The notes under the pieces: model-generated | Database searches by the model: none | The model's input: the letters and a program-made list of their open reading frames with translations, nothing else | What the model was told of the DNA's origin: nothing | In this document: in pieces, positions 18,312-27,119 of the stretch | Position numbering within the stretch: position 1 is the first letter of the stretch | How the letters are laid out: every line of letters starts with the position of its first letter | Assembly (NCBI GenBank): GCA_026931325.1 | Contig: JAIXLO010000028.1 | Coordinates: forward strand, 1-41,184 | Source: Chitinophagales bacterium | GTDB taxonomy: Bacteria > Bacteroidota > Bacteroidia > Chitinophagales > Chitinophagaceae | Direction: 5' to 3' | Length of the DNA: 41,184 bases | Program-made: the position numbers and the translations under genes

Positions 18312-20465
18312 TTATTTATTTATTCCTTCTAAGGCTAATAAAAATGCATAGTTTAATGCAACATCTTTTAAGTAATCAAAACGTCCACTTGCACCACCAT
18401 GACCAAAATCCATATTAGTATGAAGAAGTAATAAATTTTTATCTTTTTTCATAGCTCTTAATTTAGCTACCCACTTAGCTGGTTCAAAATATTGTACTTG
18501 GCTATCGTGCAAACCAGTTGTTACCAATAAGTTTGGATAATTTTTCTTTTCAATATTTTCATAAGGACTATAACTCTTTATGTTAAAATAATCATCTTTC
18601 TTTTTTGGATTTCCCCATTCATTAAACTCATTTGTTGTTAAAGGAATACTTTCATCTAACATAGTATTTACAACATCTACAAAAGGAACTTGAGCTATAA
18701 CACCATTCCATAAATCTGGAGCCATATTAATTACAGCACCCATTAATAAGCCTCCTGCACTACCACCTTGTGCATAAAGATGTTGTTTGCTTGTATATTT
18801 TTCTTTAACTAAAAATTCACCACAAGCAATAAAGTCGGTAAATGTATTTTTCTTTTTAAACATTTTTCCATCTTCATACCATTGCCTTCCCATTTCTTCA
18901 CCTCCACGAATATGTGCTATTGCAATAGCAAATCCTCTGTTTAATAAACTTAATCTTGAACTACTAAAACTTGCATCCATAGATATGCCATAACTACCAT
19001 AACCATATAAAAGCAGTGGTGCATTACCATCTTTTTTAAATCCTTTTTTATACACTAAAGATATAGGCACTTTTGTACCATCATTTGCAGTAGCATACAA
19101 GCGTTCTGTTACATAATCTTTAGCATTATAACCACCAAGTACTTCTTGTTGTTTTTTCAATTCTTTTTTCTTAGTAACCATATCAAAATCATAAACAGAT
19201 TGTGGGGTAGTTAAAGAAGTATAACCATAACGAAGTGTGTTTGTGTTATACTCTATATTGCCATCAGCATAAGCTGTATAAGTAGGTTCACCAAAATCAA
19301 TATAAAATTCATTACCATCCTTTAAATTACGAACACGTAATTGTATTAATCCATTTTTTCTTTCAGAGATAACAATAAAATCTTTAAACTCATCAACATT
19401 TTCTAACAACACATCTGTTCTATGTGGTATATAATCTTTCCAATTTTCTACACTTGTTTTATCTAATGGGCATTCCATTAATTTAAAATTCAAAGCATCT
19501 TTATTTGTTCTGATTAAAAATTTATCGTTTAATGCAATTACAGAGTATAAAACATTTTTTATTCTTGGTTGAAATAATTTGAAAGGAGCATTAGGTGTAG
19601 CTGCATCTATAAAAAACATTTCAGATGACATAGTGCCACCAGAATAAATAAAAATAAATTTTCCGTTTTTACTTTTATTTACTCCGATATAATTTGTGTT
19701 GTCTTTTTCATGATAAACTACAGCATCATTTTTTACATCTGTTCCTAATGTGTGTCTTTTTATTTTTTCTGATAATAAAGTTGTAGGATGTTTTGATGTA
19801 TAAAAAATTGTTTTGTTATCAGAAGCCCAGCAAGGATCAGCTTCTGTATTAGTAATTGCATCTTTTAATATTTCTCCAGTTTCTAAATTTTTAAAGTAAA
19901 TAGTGTATTGCCTTCTACTTACTTCATCAATACCAAATGCTAAAAACTTATTATCATCACTAATTGCAAAACCAGATACAGAATAATATGATTTTCCTTC
20001 TGCCATTTTATCTACATCTAATAAAATTTCTTCGGGTGCATCAAGGCTTCCTTTTTTTCTGCAATACTTAAAATATTGTTTGCCATCTTCTGTTCTTGAA
20101 TAATAGTAATAGCCATTTTTTAATGTTGGTACGCTTTCATCTTTTTCTTTAATACGAGATTTCATTTCTGTAAATAATTCTTCTTGTAATTTTTTTGTAC
20201 CACTCATCATGGTATCTGTATAAGCATTTTCTGCTTTTAAATAATCAACAACTTTGGTGCTATCTGCTCCTTTTTTGAAATAATCTATCATCCAATAATA
20301 ATTGTCAACCACTGTATCACCATGCCAAATTCTTGTTTCAGGTTTCATTTCAGCTATTGGGGGCTGAATATTTTGAGGCCATTGATGTGGTTCTCTTTTT
20401 GTTTCATTGTTGTTACAAGCTGTCATACTTATTACAATTATTATAGTTAAAATTTTTTTAGTCAT
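18312..20465 (-). CDS. Prolyl oligopeptidase family serine peptidase (S9A, oligopeptidase B-like)
   Basis: This 717-residue serine peptidase has an N-terminal lipoprotein signal (ILTIIIVISMTACNNN, Cys17), so it is probably anchored in the envelope. The usual order follows: a seven-blade beta-propeller (about 75-430) and a C-terminal alpha/beta hydrolase. The catalytic Ser lies in AQGGSAGGLLMG, the Asp in VTTGLHDSQV and the His in MDFGHGGASGR. YGYGSYGISMDASFS forms the oxyanion region. S9A enzymes cut short peptides after proline (POP) or basic residues (OpdB). The sequence leans to protease II/OpdB, but specificity is inferred. It is a single gene with long spacers on both sides. Confidence 0.9.
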   Translation of the reverse strand: MTKKILTIIIVISMTACNNNETKREPHQWPQNIQPPIAEMKPETRIWHGDTVVDNYYWMIDYFKKGADSTKVVDYLKAENAYTDTMMSGTKKLQEELFTEMKSRIKEKDESVPTLKNGYYYYSRTEDGKQYFKYCRKKGSLDAPEEILLDVDKMAEGKSYYSVSGFAISDDNKFLAFGIDEVSRRQYTIYFKNLETGEILKDAITNTEADPCWASDNKTIFYTSKHPTTLLSEKIKRHTLGTDVKNDAVVYHEKDNTNYIGVNKSKNGKFIFIYSGGTMSSEMFFIDAATPNAPFKLFQPRIKNVLYSVIALNDKFLIRTNKDALNFKLMECPLDKTSVENWKDYIPHRTDVLLENVDEFKDFIVISERKNGLIQLRVRNLKDGNEFYIDFGEPTYTAYADGNIEYNTNTLRYGYTSLTTPQSVYDFDMVTKKKELKKQQEVLGGYNAKDYVTERLYATANDGTKVPISLVYKKGFKKDGNAPLLLYGYGSYGISMDASFSSSRLSLLNRGFAIAIAHIRGGEEMGRQWYEDGKMFKKKNTFTDFIACGEFLVKEKYTSKQHLYAQGGSAGGLLMGAVINMAPDLWNGVIAQVPFVDVVNTMLDESIPLTTNEFNEWGNPKKKDDYFNIKSYSPYENIEKKNYPNLLVTTGLHDSQVQYFEPAKWVAKLRAMKKDKNLLLLHTNMDFGHGGASGRFDYLKDVALNYAFLLALEGINK

Positions 20466-20669
20466 GACAAAAATTTAATTATGCAATATAGGGAAATCAT
20501 ATTGTTTGATTTTTTTAATTGATGAGGGGAATTTTATAGTTAGTTGATAGAAAAAAAGTATAAATGATATTGAGAAGGAAATTATGAAATAGTGAACTTT
20601 TGAAACCTTTTAAGTTTCTTGAATATTTTAAATAATTATTAATTCAAAGAAAATGAGGCAAATAAGTTA

Positions 20670-21128
20670 TTAATTTTCGGCAGGAGGTAAGTTCTCAATA
20701 TCATTCAAATCTTTATAACGACCTGCTGCTTTTTTAGCCTGAATGAGTTGATTTAGGTGTATCACTCTTACATCAACACCATCAACTTTATGAATAGTTG
20801 CATTTTCAAACGCTTCTCCAAAACTTACTCCTTTTAAAGCAGTCATGACTTCTATGGCATAAGGCGGACGACCAAAAGAAAAAACATCATATTCTTCCGA
20901 AAAAAATTGATGCTCAGGAATTGCAGCTAACGGTAAGCCAAATGCTGTTATAGCTTTTTGTAATTGAATAAAATTAGGTTCAGTTTTATTTACCCAAATA
21001 TCCATATCACCTGTACTTCTGCTATATCCTCTTAAAATAACTGCATACCCGCCAACAAGCATATACTCAACATGGTGTTTGTTAAGACATTGAATGAAAT
21101 CTGCAAAATCTTCATTAAAAACGTCCAT
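20670..21128 (-). CDS. MNT-type nucleotidyltransferase, possible toxin-antitoxin enzyme
   Basis: This 152-residue protein has a minimal polymerase-beta-fold nucleotidyltransferase core. LVGGYAVILRGYSRSTGDMDIWV carries the GG of the nucleotide loop (26-27) and the DxD metal pair (D41, D43). A third acid may be E93 in YAIEVMTAL. The C-terminal KAAGRYKDLNDIENL matches the ending of AbiEii/DUF6036-like nucleotidyltransferases. Such enzymes act in toxin-antitoxin and abortive-infection pairs by modifying tRNA or a partner protein. Its ATG directly follows the stop of the upstream 69-codon gene with no spacer, so the two are translationally coupled. Activity is inferred. Confidence 0.75.
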   Translation of the reverse strand: MDVFNEDFADFIQCLNKHHVEYMLVGGYAVILRGYSRSTGDMDIWVNKTEPNFIQLQKAITAFGLPLAAIPEHQFFSEEYDVFSFGRPPYAIEVMTALKGVSFGEAFENATIHKVDGVDVRVIHLNQLIQAKKAAGRYKDLNDIENLPPAEN

Positions 21129-21338
21129 TTATTTTTTATGTTTTCTGCTTGTACAAATTGTTCTATCTACTTTCTCTTTCAAAAAATCAGGTTCACCAAA
21201 AGCAGTGGCAGTAACAATAGCTGCTGCATTCATTTTTTCTTCAATTGTTTTATTGTGCCAATAGTTATTATCAATGTTGCCATCTTTTAACATATTTCTG
21301 GCTTCAAAAAAAGTAATATCTAAAAATTTTCTTTTCAT
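21129..21338 (-). CDS. Small protein paired with the nucleotidyltransferase
   Basis: This 69-residue soluble, basic, helical protein has a conserved-looking core FLDITFFEARNMLKDGNIDNN, then YWHNKTIEEKMNAAAIVTATAFG and a basic tail CTSRKHKK. Proteins with this pattern recur beside nucleotidyltransferase genes in Bacteroidota, as far as I recall; no function is established to my knowledge. Here the stop abuts the nucleotidyltransferase start, which suggests a target, chaperone or antitoxin partner. The start is taken as ATG 21338; the longer reading uses a TTG. No clear DNA-binding motif is seen. Confidence 0.65.
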   Translation of the reverse strand: MKRKFLDITFFEARNMLKDGNIDNNYWHNKTIEEKMNAAAIVTATAFGEPDFLKEKVDRTICTSRKHKK

Positions 21339-21387
21339 TAAATGCAAATTACATTTTTTTGTAACTATTCTTTCATTTCTATTAAAT

Positions 21388-23424
21388 TTATTTCATCTCT
21401 TCTAACTCCTTTTGCAATCTAAACATTTCATCTCTTAATCTTGCTGCTTCAATAAAGTCTAAATCTTTAGCAGCTTTTTCCATTTGTTTTTTTGTTTTGG
21501 CAATTGCTTTTTCCAATGAAGGTATTGTTTTATAAATTGCTTGTTCTTCTGCTGCTTTGTTTACAATATCTTGATTATATTGTATTGCTAATGGACTGTT
21601 TTCATCAAAGCCTTTTATATCTAACACAGAAGTTTGTTGCATAATTTGTTCAATACTTTTCTTAACAGTTTTTGGTGTAATGTTGTTTACAATGTTATAC
21701 GCAATTTGTTTTTCTCTTCTTCTGTTTGTTTCATCAATAGTGCGTTGCATACTATCAGTTATTTTATCTGCATAAAAAATTACTAAACCATCTGCATTAC
21801 GTGCTGCTCTTCCTGCAGTTTGTGTAAGACTTTTTTCATTACGCAAAAAACCTTCTTTATCTGCATCTAAAATAGCAACTAAACTTACTTCTGGCAAATC
21901 CAAACCTTCCCTTAAAAGATTTACACCCACCAAAACATCAATTTCTCCTAAACGTAGTTGCCTCAATATTTCTACACGTTCTAAAGCATCAATATCACTA
22001 TGTATGTATCTTGATTTTATATTTATTCTCTTTAAATATTTATCCATTTCTTCAGCCATTCTTTTGGTAAGTGTTGTTACCAAAACCCTGTCACCTTTTT
22101 GTACACGTTTATCTATTTCATCTAACAAATCATCTATTTGATTGATGCTTGGTCTTACTTCAATAGGAGGTTCTAATAAACCCGTTGGTCTTACAACTTG
22201 CTCTACCACTACTCCTTCTGTTTTATTTAATTCATAATCGCCTGGAGTAGCACTAACAAAAATTGTTTGCCCTAAATGATTTTCAAATTCATGAAAGTTG
22301 AGAGGTCTGTTATCTAATGCAGATGGAAGCCTAAAGCCATAATCTACTAAAACTAATTTTCTACTTCTATCGCCTCCATACATTCCTGCAACTTGTGGTA
22401 TGGTTTGATGACTTTCATCTATAATACATAAAAAATCTTTTGGAAAATAATCTAATAAGCAAAATGGTCTTGTGCCTGGTTGTCTTCTATCAAAAAACCT
22501 TGAATAGTTTTCTATACCACTACAATAGCCTAATTCTCTTATCATTTCCAAATCATATTCAACTCTTTCTTTTATTCTTTGTGCTTCTATAAATTTTCCT
22601 TTTGATTTAAAATAATTAGATTGCTCCATTGCTTCATCTTGTATTTCATTCATTATTTGCCTGAGCATATCTTTTGGAGCAAGATATAAGTTAGCAGGAA
22701 AAATAGCTGCATTATCTAATGAACTTATTTTTTTGTTTGATGATAATTCAATCGTTTCTATTTCTTCAATTTCATCACCAAAAAAAGTTATTCTATAACC
22801 ATAATCAACATAAGGTAAATTAATATCTATTGTATCGCCTTTTACTCTAAATGTTCCTCTGCCAAATTCACCCTGACTTCTATTGTACAAAGCATTTACT
22901 AGTGAGTGTAAAAATTTTTGACGAGAAATAATTTGTCCTTTGTGAATACGTGTAATGCCATTTTCAATTTCTGTAGGATTGCCCATACCATAAATACAAC
23001 TAACACTTGCAACAATTACAATATCTCTTCTTCCACTTAATAATTGACTTGTTGCTTGCAAACGAAGTTTATCCAACTCTTCATTAATGCTTAAATCCTT
23101 TTCAATATAAACATCACTTACAGGCATGTATGCTTCAGGCTGATAATAATCGTAATAGCTTACAAAATATCCAACAGCATTATCAGGAAAAAATTGTTTG
23201 AACTCTCCATATAATTGAGCTACTAAAGTTTTATTATGCGTTAAAACTAAAGTAGGTCTTTGTAATTGCTCAATAACATTTGCAATGGTAAAAGTTTTAC
23301 CACTTCCTGTTACACCTAATAGTGTTTGAAATTGCTCACCACTTTTCACACCTTCTACTAATTGTTTTATAGCGAAAGGTTGGTCGCCACTTGGTTTATA
23401 TGGAGCTTGCAAATGAAAAGGCAT
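21388..23424 (-). CDS. uvrB: Excinuclease ABC subunit B
   Basis: UvrB verifies damage in nucleotide excision repair after loading by UvrA, then recruits UvrC. The 678-residue length is typical. Visible are Walker A LLGVTGSGKTFT (about 35-46), the beta-hairpin YYDYYQPEAYMP (about 90-101), Walker B CIIDESHQTIPQ, helicase motif ATPGDYEL, motif V DVLVGVNLLREGLDLPEVSLV, motif VI QTAGRAARN, and a C-terminal UVR domain AAKDLDFIEAARLRDEMFRL that binds UvrC. A TATCTTTA box about 10 bases before the start is a near-match to the -7 element. The gene is separated from htpG by a terminator. Confidence 0.98.
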   Translation of the reverse strand: MPFHLQAPYKPSGDQPFAIKQLVEGVKSGEQFQTLLGVTGSGKTFTIANVIEQLQRPTLVLTHNKTLVAQLYGEFKQFFPDNAVGYFVSYYDYYQPEAYMPVSDVYIEKDLSINEELDKLRLQATSQLLSGRRDIVIVASVSCIYGMGNPTEIENGITRIHKGQIISRQKFLHSLVNALYNRSQGEFGRGTFRVKGDTIDINLPYVDYGYRITFFGDEIEEIETIELSSNKKISSLDNAAIFPANLYLAPKDMLRQIMNEIQDEAMEQSNYFKSKGKFIEAQRIKERVEYDLEMIRELGYCSGIENYSRFFDRRQPGTRPFCLLDYFPKDFLCIIDESHQTIPQVAGMYGGDRSRKLVLVDYGFRLPSALDNRPLNFHEFENHLGQTIFVSATPGDYELNKTEGVVVEQVVRPTGLLEPPIEVRPSINQIDDLLDEIDKRVQKGDRVLVTTLTKRMAEEMDKYLKRINIKSRYIHSDIDALERVEILRQLRLGEIDVLVGVNLLREGLDLPEVSLVAILDADKEGFLRNEKSLTQTAGRAARNADGLVIFYADKITDSMQRTIDETNRRREKQIAYNIVNNITPKTVKKSIEQIMQQTSVLDIKGFDENSPLAIQYNQDIVNKAAEEQAIYKTIPSLEKAIAKTKKQMEKAAKDLDFIEAARLRDEMFRLQKELEEMK

Positions 23425-23454
23425 AATTGTGTAAAGATAGTTTTAATTGAAAAT

Positions 23455-23485
23455 AAAAAAGCCCAATTCAAGTTGAATGGGCTTT
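23455..23485 (-). terminator. Rho-independent terminator of htpG
   Basis: AAAGCCCA and TGGGCTTT (23458-23485) form the stem with an A-bulged TTCAA/TTGAA extension. On the minus strand the T run at 23455-23460 follows the hairpin, 20 bases after the htpG stop. Confidence 0.85.
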
Positions 23486-23504
23486 AGAATAATAGTTATA
23501 AATT

Positions 23505-25430
23505 TTATGCTTCTACTATAATGCTACTATTTTTATTTTCCATCAACTCAACACTTCTGTTAATGAAATTAGTAAGCTCTGCACCTTTTAATAATCCTTG
23601 AGAAAGTAAAGCCAAATCTGAAAGGTAGCGAATTTGTTTTTCTTTCTTATCAATATCACTTTCTTTTAATAGTGTTTGATAAATAGGATGATTACCATTA
23701 ACAGTTAAGGTAACTTCATCAGGCATTTGAGCATAAAATGCAGCCATTCCACCACCTACATTTGCCATATCTTTCATTCTACGCATAAACTCTGGTCTTG
23801 TTGCAATTACAGGAGCAGCATCTTTACTTAATCCTTTTACTTCTACATTAATGGTTATTTGATTATTTTTTTGTTCAAATAATTTCTTTAATTCTTCTGT
23901 CTCACTTTTACTTAAAACACTTTCTGCTGCATCTTGTTTGTCAATTAAATTATCTGCAATGTCTGCATCTACTCTAACAAATGTTACATTCTCCCATTTC
24001 ATTTCCATATTGTTAATGAAAGCAGCATCTACTAATGTTTCCATTTTTACAACAATAAAACCTTTTGCTTTTGCTGCTTGTATGTAAGCATCTTGCTGCA
24101 CAGGATCTGTTGTATATATGATTACATTTTTTCCATCTTTATTTTTTTGTAAAGTTTCTGTTGCTGTTTTGTATTCTTCAAGTGTATAAAATTTAGATGT
24201 TACTTTTTCTTCTGAAGTACCATCTTCTTTTGTAATGGTTGTAGTATTTTTATTTATAGCATCCTCCATTACTAAAAACTTATTTGCTTTTTCTAAAAAT
24301 TTGTCATCAGTCATCATACCATACTTTACAAACAAGCCAAGACTTTCCCATTTTTGCTCAAACTCTGTTCTTTCTTTATTAAAAATTTCTTCTAATTTAT
24401 CTGCAACTTTTTTAGTGATGTGATTATTGATTTTTCTCACATTGGGGTCGCCTTGTAAATAGCTTCTGCTAACATTTAATGGGATATCAGGGCTATCAAT
24501 TACACCATGCAATAACATTAAAAATTCTGGTACAATATCTTTTACTTCATCAGTTACAAAAACCTGATTGCAGTATAATTGTATTTTATCTTTTTGTATT
24601 TCATAACTCTGTTTAATTTTTGGAAAATACAAAATACCTGTAAGGTTAAATGGATAATCAACATTCAAATGAATCCAAAACAAAGGTGTTTCGCTGAATG
24701 GATATAATTCTTTATAAAAATTTTCGTAATCTTCTTTTGTTAAATCGCTTGGCTTTCTTACCCAAATTGGGTTTGTGTTGTTGATGCTTTTTTCTTCTGT
24801 ATCTTTTTTCTTTTCTTCTGCTACATCATTAAAATAAATGGGTATTGGTAAAAATTTACAGAACTTGTTTAGTACTTCTTTTATTTTATGAGCTTCTAAA
24901 AATTCTTTATTTTCTTCGTTGATATGTAAAATAATTTTTGTACCACGTTGTTTTTTCTCTACTTCATATAATTCAAATTCTGGGCTTCCATCGCAACTCC
25001 AATAAACTGTTGCTGCATCTGTATTGTAACTTTGTGTTAATACTTCTACTTTTTCTGCAACCATAAATGCACTATAAAAACCTAAACCAAAATGCCCAAT
25101 AATGCTTGCATCTTTATATTTCTGTAAAAACTCTTCAGCACCACTAAATGCTACTTGATTTAAGTATTTATCAACCTCTTCTTTCGTCATACCAACACCT
25201 CTATCTTCAATGGTTAAAGTTTTTTCTTTTGCATTAAGTGTTACATCAATTCTTAAATCTCCTAATTCTCCTTTTGCTTCACCAATAGATGATAAAGTTT
25301 TTAGCTTCTGACTTGCATCTATGGCATTACTAATTAATTCTCTTAAAAAAATATCATGCTCACTGTACAGAAATTTTTTAATGATGGGAAAAATGTTTTC
25401 TGTTTGTACACGGATCTGACCTTTTTGCAT
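23505..25430 (-). CDS. htpG: Chaperone HtpG (bacterial Hsp90)
   Basis: HtpG is the dimeric ATP-dependent Hsp90 chaperone of the cytoplasm. The 641-residue length fits. The GHKL ATP-binding motifs are present: ELISNAIDASQKL (about 35-47), IEDRGVGMTKEEV (about 74-86), IIGHFGLGFYSAFMVAEKVEV (ATP lid and G3, about 111-131) and RGTKIILHI. The middle domain carries IPLNVSRSYLQGD, with the conserved Arg that contacts the ATP phosphate. The C-terminal dimerisation domain (about 500-641) is intact. A terminator follows it. The 205-base upstream region holds two palindromic elements that may be operators. Confidence 0.97.
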   Translation of the reverse strand: MQKGQIRVQTENIFPIIKKFLYSEHDIFLRELISNAIDASQKLKTLSSIGEAKGELGDLRIDVTLNAKEKTLTIEDRGVGMTKEEVDKYLNQVAFSGAEEFLQKYKDASIIGHFGLGFYSAFMVAEKVEVLTQSYNTDAATVYWSCDGSPEFELYEVEKKQRGTKIILHINEENKEFLEAHKIKEVLNKFCKFLPIPIYFNDVAEEKKKDTEEKSINNTNPIWVRKPSDLTKEDYENFYKELYPFSETPLFWIHLNVDYPFNLTGILYFPKIKQSYEIQKDKIQLYCNQVFVTDEVKDIVPEFLMLLHGVIDSPDIPLNVSRSYLQGDPNVRKINNHITKKVADKLEEIFNKERTEFEQKWESLGLFVKYGMMTDDKFLEKANKFLVMEDAINKNTTTITKEDGTSEEKVTSKFYTLEEYKTATETLQKNKDGKNVIIYTTDPVQQDAYIQAAKAKGFIVVKMETLVDAAFINNMEMKWENVTFVRVDADIADNLIDKQDAAESVLSKSETEELKKLFEQKNNQITINVEVKGLSKDAAPVIATRPEFMRRMKDMANVGGGMAAFYAQMPDEVTLTVNGNHPIYQTLLKESDIDKKEKQIRYLSDLALLSQGLLKGAELTNFINRSVELMENKNSSIIVEA

Positions 25431-25635
25431 TGTATAATTACTTTTAGTTTAAGAAATAAATATTTTACTGCTTATAATAAGCAAATCCAATAAAATCAAA
25501 CAAAATACCAATTATTAATTGCTGACATGTTGGCAAAAAATATTTCAATTTTTAGTAGTCTGTCATTAAGATGATATTAAAATAATTTTTTGAATTAAGT
25601 ATGCTTTCGTAACCTTGTTTGCTTAAAACCTATTA
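25431..25635. promoter_or_regulatory. Divergent control region between htpG and the GT-C gene, with palindromes
   Basis: GCTTATAATAAGC (25480-25492) is a perfect 13-base palindrome about 50 bases ahead of htpG. An imperfect one, TGACATGTTGGCA (25523-25535), lies about 95 bases ahead. Either could be a repressor site for heat-shock control. I know of no established consensus that matches, and I see no CIRCE element. Confidence 0.3.
25589..25617 (+). promoter_or_regulatory. Putative promoter of the GT-C glycosyltransferase gene
   Basis: TTTG (25589-25592) is followed after 17 bases by TAACCTTG (25610-25617), one mismatch from TAnnTTTG, 18 bases before ATG 25636. Confidence 0.4.
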
Positions 25636-27114
25636 ATGAAAGGTTATAAAATTTCTATTGTTATTTCTTGTATCATATTTATTTTATGCTCATGGTACTT
25701 TATTAATAACGATTTATGGCAAGATGAAATTTATACATTAATACATTTTGTTTTTGCTCCTTTTGCTACAACATTATTTGATTATCATGTAGCAAATAAC
25801 CATATTTTATTTAATTTTTTGTTGAATATTGAAAGGCATTTGTTGGGTATGAATGATGTAAAAGAAGCAATGTTGCATCCATATTATTTTAGAATAATTC
25901 CTTTTATTATTTCTTTAGTTGGTATGGTAATTTTTTATTTTGCTATTAAAAAACTTTATAGAAAAAAATTTGCTTTAATAGCTCTCTCAGTTTATGTAAC
26001 AACTTATTCTTTACTAAATTTTGCTACACAGCTCAGAGGTTATTCATTAAACATTGTGTTGTGCACTATTTTATTTTACTATTATTTAAAGTGCTTGAAA
26101 GTGCATAACATACAAACAACTAATTTTTTAAAGCTTTATTTAGCAACATTTTTAAGCATTATATGTTTGCCTGTAAATATTTATTTAATTGGGGCAATGA
26201 TAATATTGCCTTTGATTGTAATGATTAAGCCTTCATTAAAAATTTATGTTGGTAATATTTTTTTATCAAAAATTGTTTTATTAAAAATAGTTTTTTCTTT
26301 GGTTGCAGGAGCTGCACTTGGTTCAGCATTTTATGTTTGGCTTTATAGTAATCAACCTCCAACAGATGCTGCTTTGCCTTTTCATTTTTTTGCAACAGAT
26401 AATTTAATACAATCATTAGCAGTATTTTTTCATTTTACACATTTTAGAATTCATTTTTACTTATTACTTATTGCATTTTTATGGATGTTGATAAGAAGTA
26501 AAAACAAAAAGGATTTACTTTCAGATTCATTGGTTATTTCTGTAACTATATATGTGTTGTATTTCATTATTTGCTTTATACATGGAACTGTTATCATTCA
26601 AAGATTTTTTCTTTCTTTGATACCTATTTTTGCTGTATTAATTGCAGCCATCACTAATAAGATTTTTTCAAAAGAAAAAGATACTATCAAACTATCAATT
26701 TTCTTTGGTTTAAATTTTTTGTTTGTAATTATTTCTTTTGTTATTGCTATTAAAGTTGCTAAAAAAAATAATGAGCAATCTATAAACACACACGATTTAA
26801 TTAATCAATATTACTTAATCAATTTTAACCCTAAACAAACTGTACTACTAACAGAAAAATTATTAAAAGAAAAAAATATTCCTTTGTTCTTAGAAGAGGG
26901 TTTTGGCAGTACAGGAATTGCTGATTATTTAAAGATGTATAAAATTCCTTTTGCTTATTTTGATGAAAATAGTATAAACAATAATTCAGCATTTATTATT
27001 ATTTCTAACAACAAAAAATTAACTGAAAAGTTGTTATCAGAGAAAGGAATTTTTTATACAAAAGAAATTAATAGTACATATCATTTCAACATTTATCGTT
27101 GTAATAAAAATTAA
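25636..27114 (+). CDS. Membrane glycosyltransferase, GT-C fold (ArnT/PMT-like)
   Basis: This 492-residue protein has about ten membrane helices in the first 375 residues and a soluble C-terminal domain of about 110 residues. The first extracytoplasmic loop carries NNDLWQDEIYTLIHFVF (about 25-41); the Asp-Glu pair is the catalytic motif of GT-C enzymes that use polyprenyl-phosphate sugars. A following HVANNHILFNFLLN matches the same family. These enzymes glycosylate lipids, proteins or glycans on the outer face of the inner membrane. Donor and acceptor are unknown. The FAD oxidoreductase of UDP-galactopyranose-mutase type at 28490 may belong to the same surface-glycan pathway. Confidence 0.75.
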   Translation: MKGYKISIVISCIIFILCSWYFINNDLWQDEIYTLIHFVFAPFATTLFDYHVANNHILFNFLLNIERHLLGMNDVKEAMLHPYYFRIIPFIISLVGMVIFYFAIKKLYRKKFALIALSVYVTTYSLLNFATQLRGYSLNIVLCTILFYYYLKCLKVHNIQTTNFLKLYLATFLSIICLPVNIYLIGAMIILPLIVMIKPSLKIYVGNIFLSKIVLLKIVFSLVAGAALGSAFYVWLYSNQPPTDAALPFHFFATDNLIQSLAVFFHFTHFRIHFYLLLIAFLWMLIRSKNKKDLLSDSLVISVTIYVLYFIICFIHGTVIIQRFFLSLIPIFAVLIAAITNKIFSKEKDTIKLSIFFGLNFLFVIISFVIAIKVAKKNNEQSINTHDLINQYYLINFNPKQTVLLTEKLLKEKNIPLFLEEGFGSTGIADYLKMYKIPFAYFDENSINNNSAFIIISNNKKLTEKLLSEKGIFYTKEINSTYHFNIYRCNKN

Positions 27115-27119
27115 AGAAA

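Noticed and set aside
25531-25548. A sigma-54-like TTGGCA element before the GT-C gene
   Set aside because: The -12 GC dinucleotide is missing at the required spacing.
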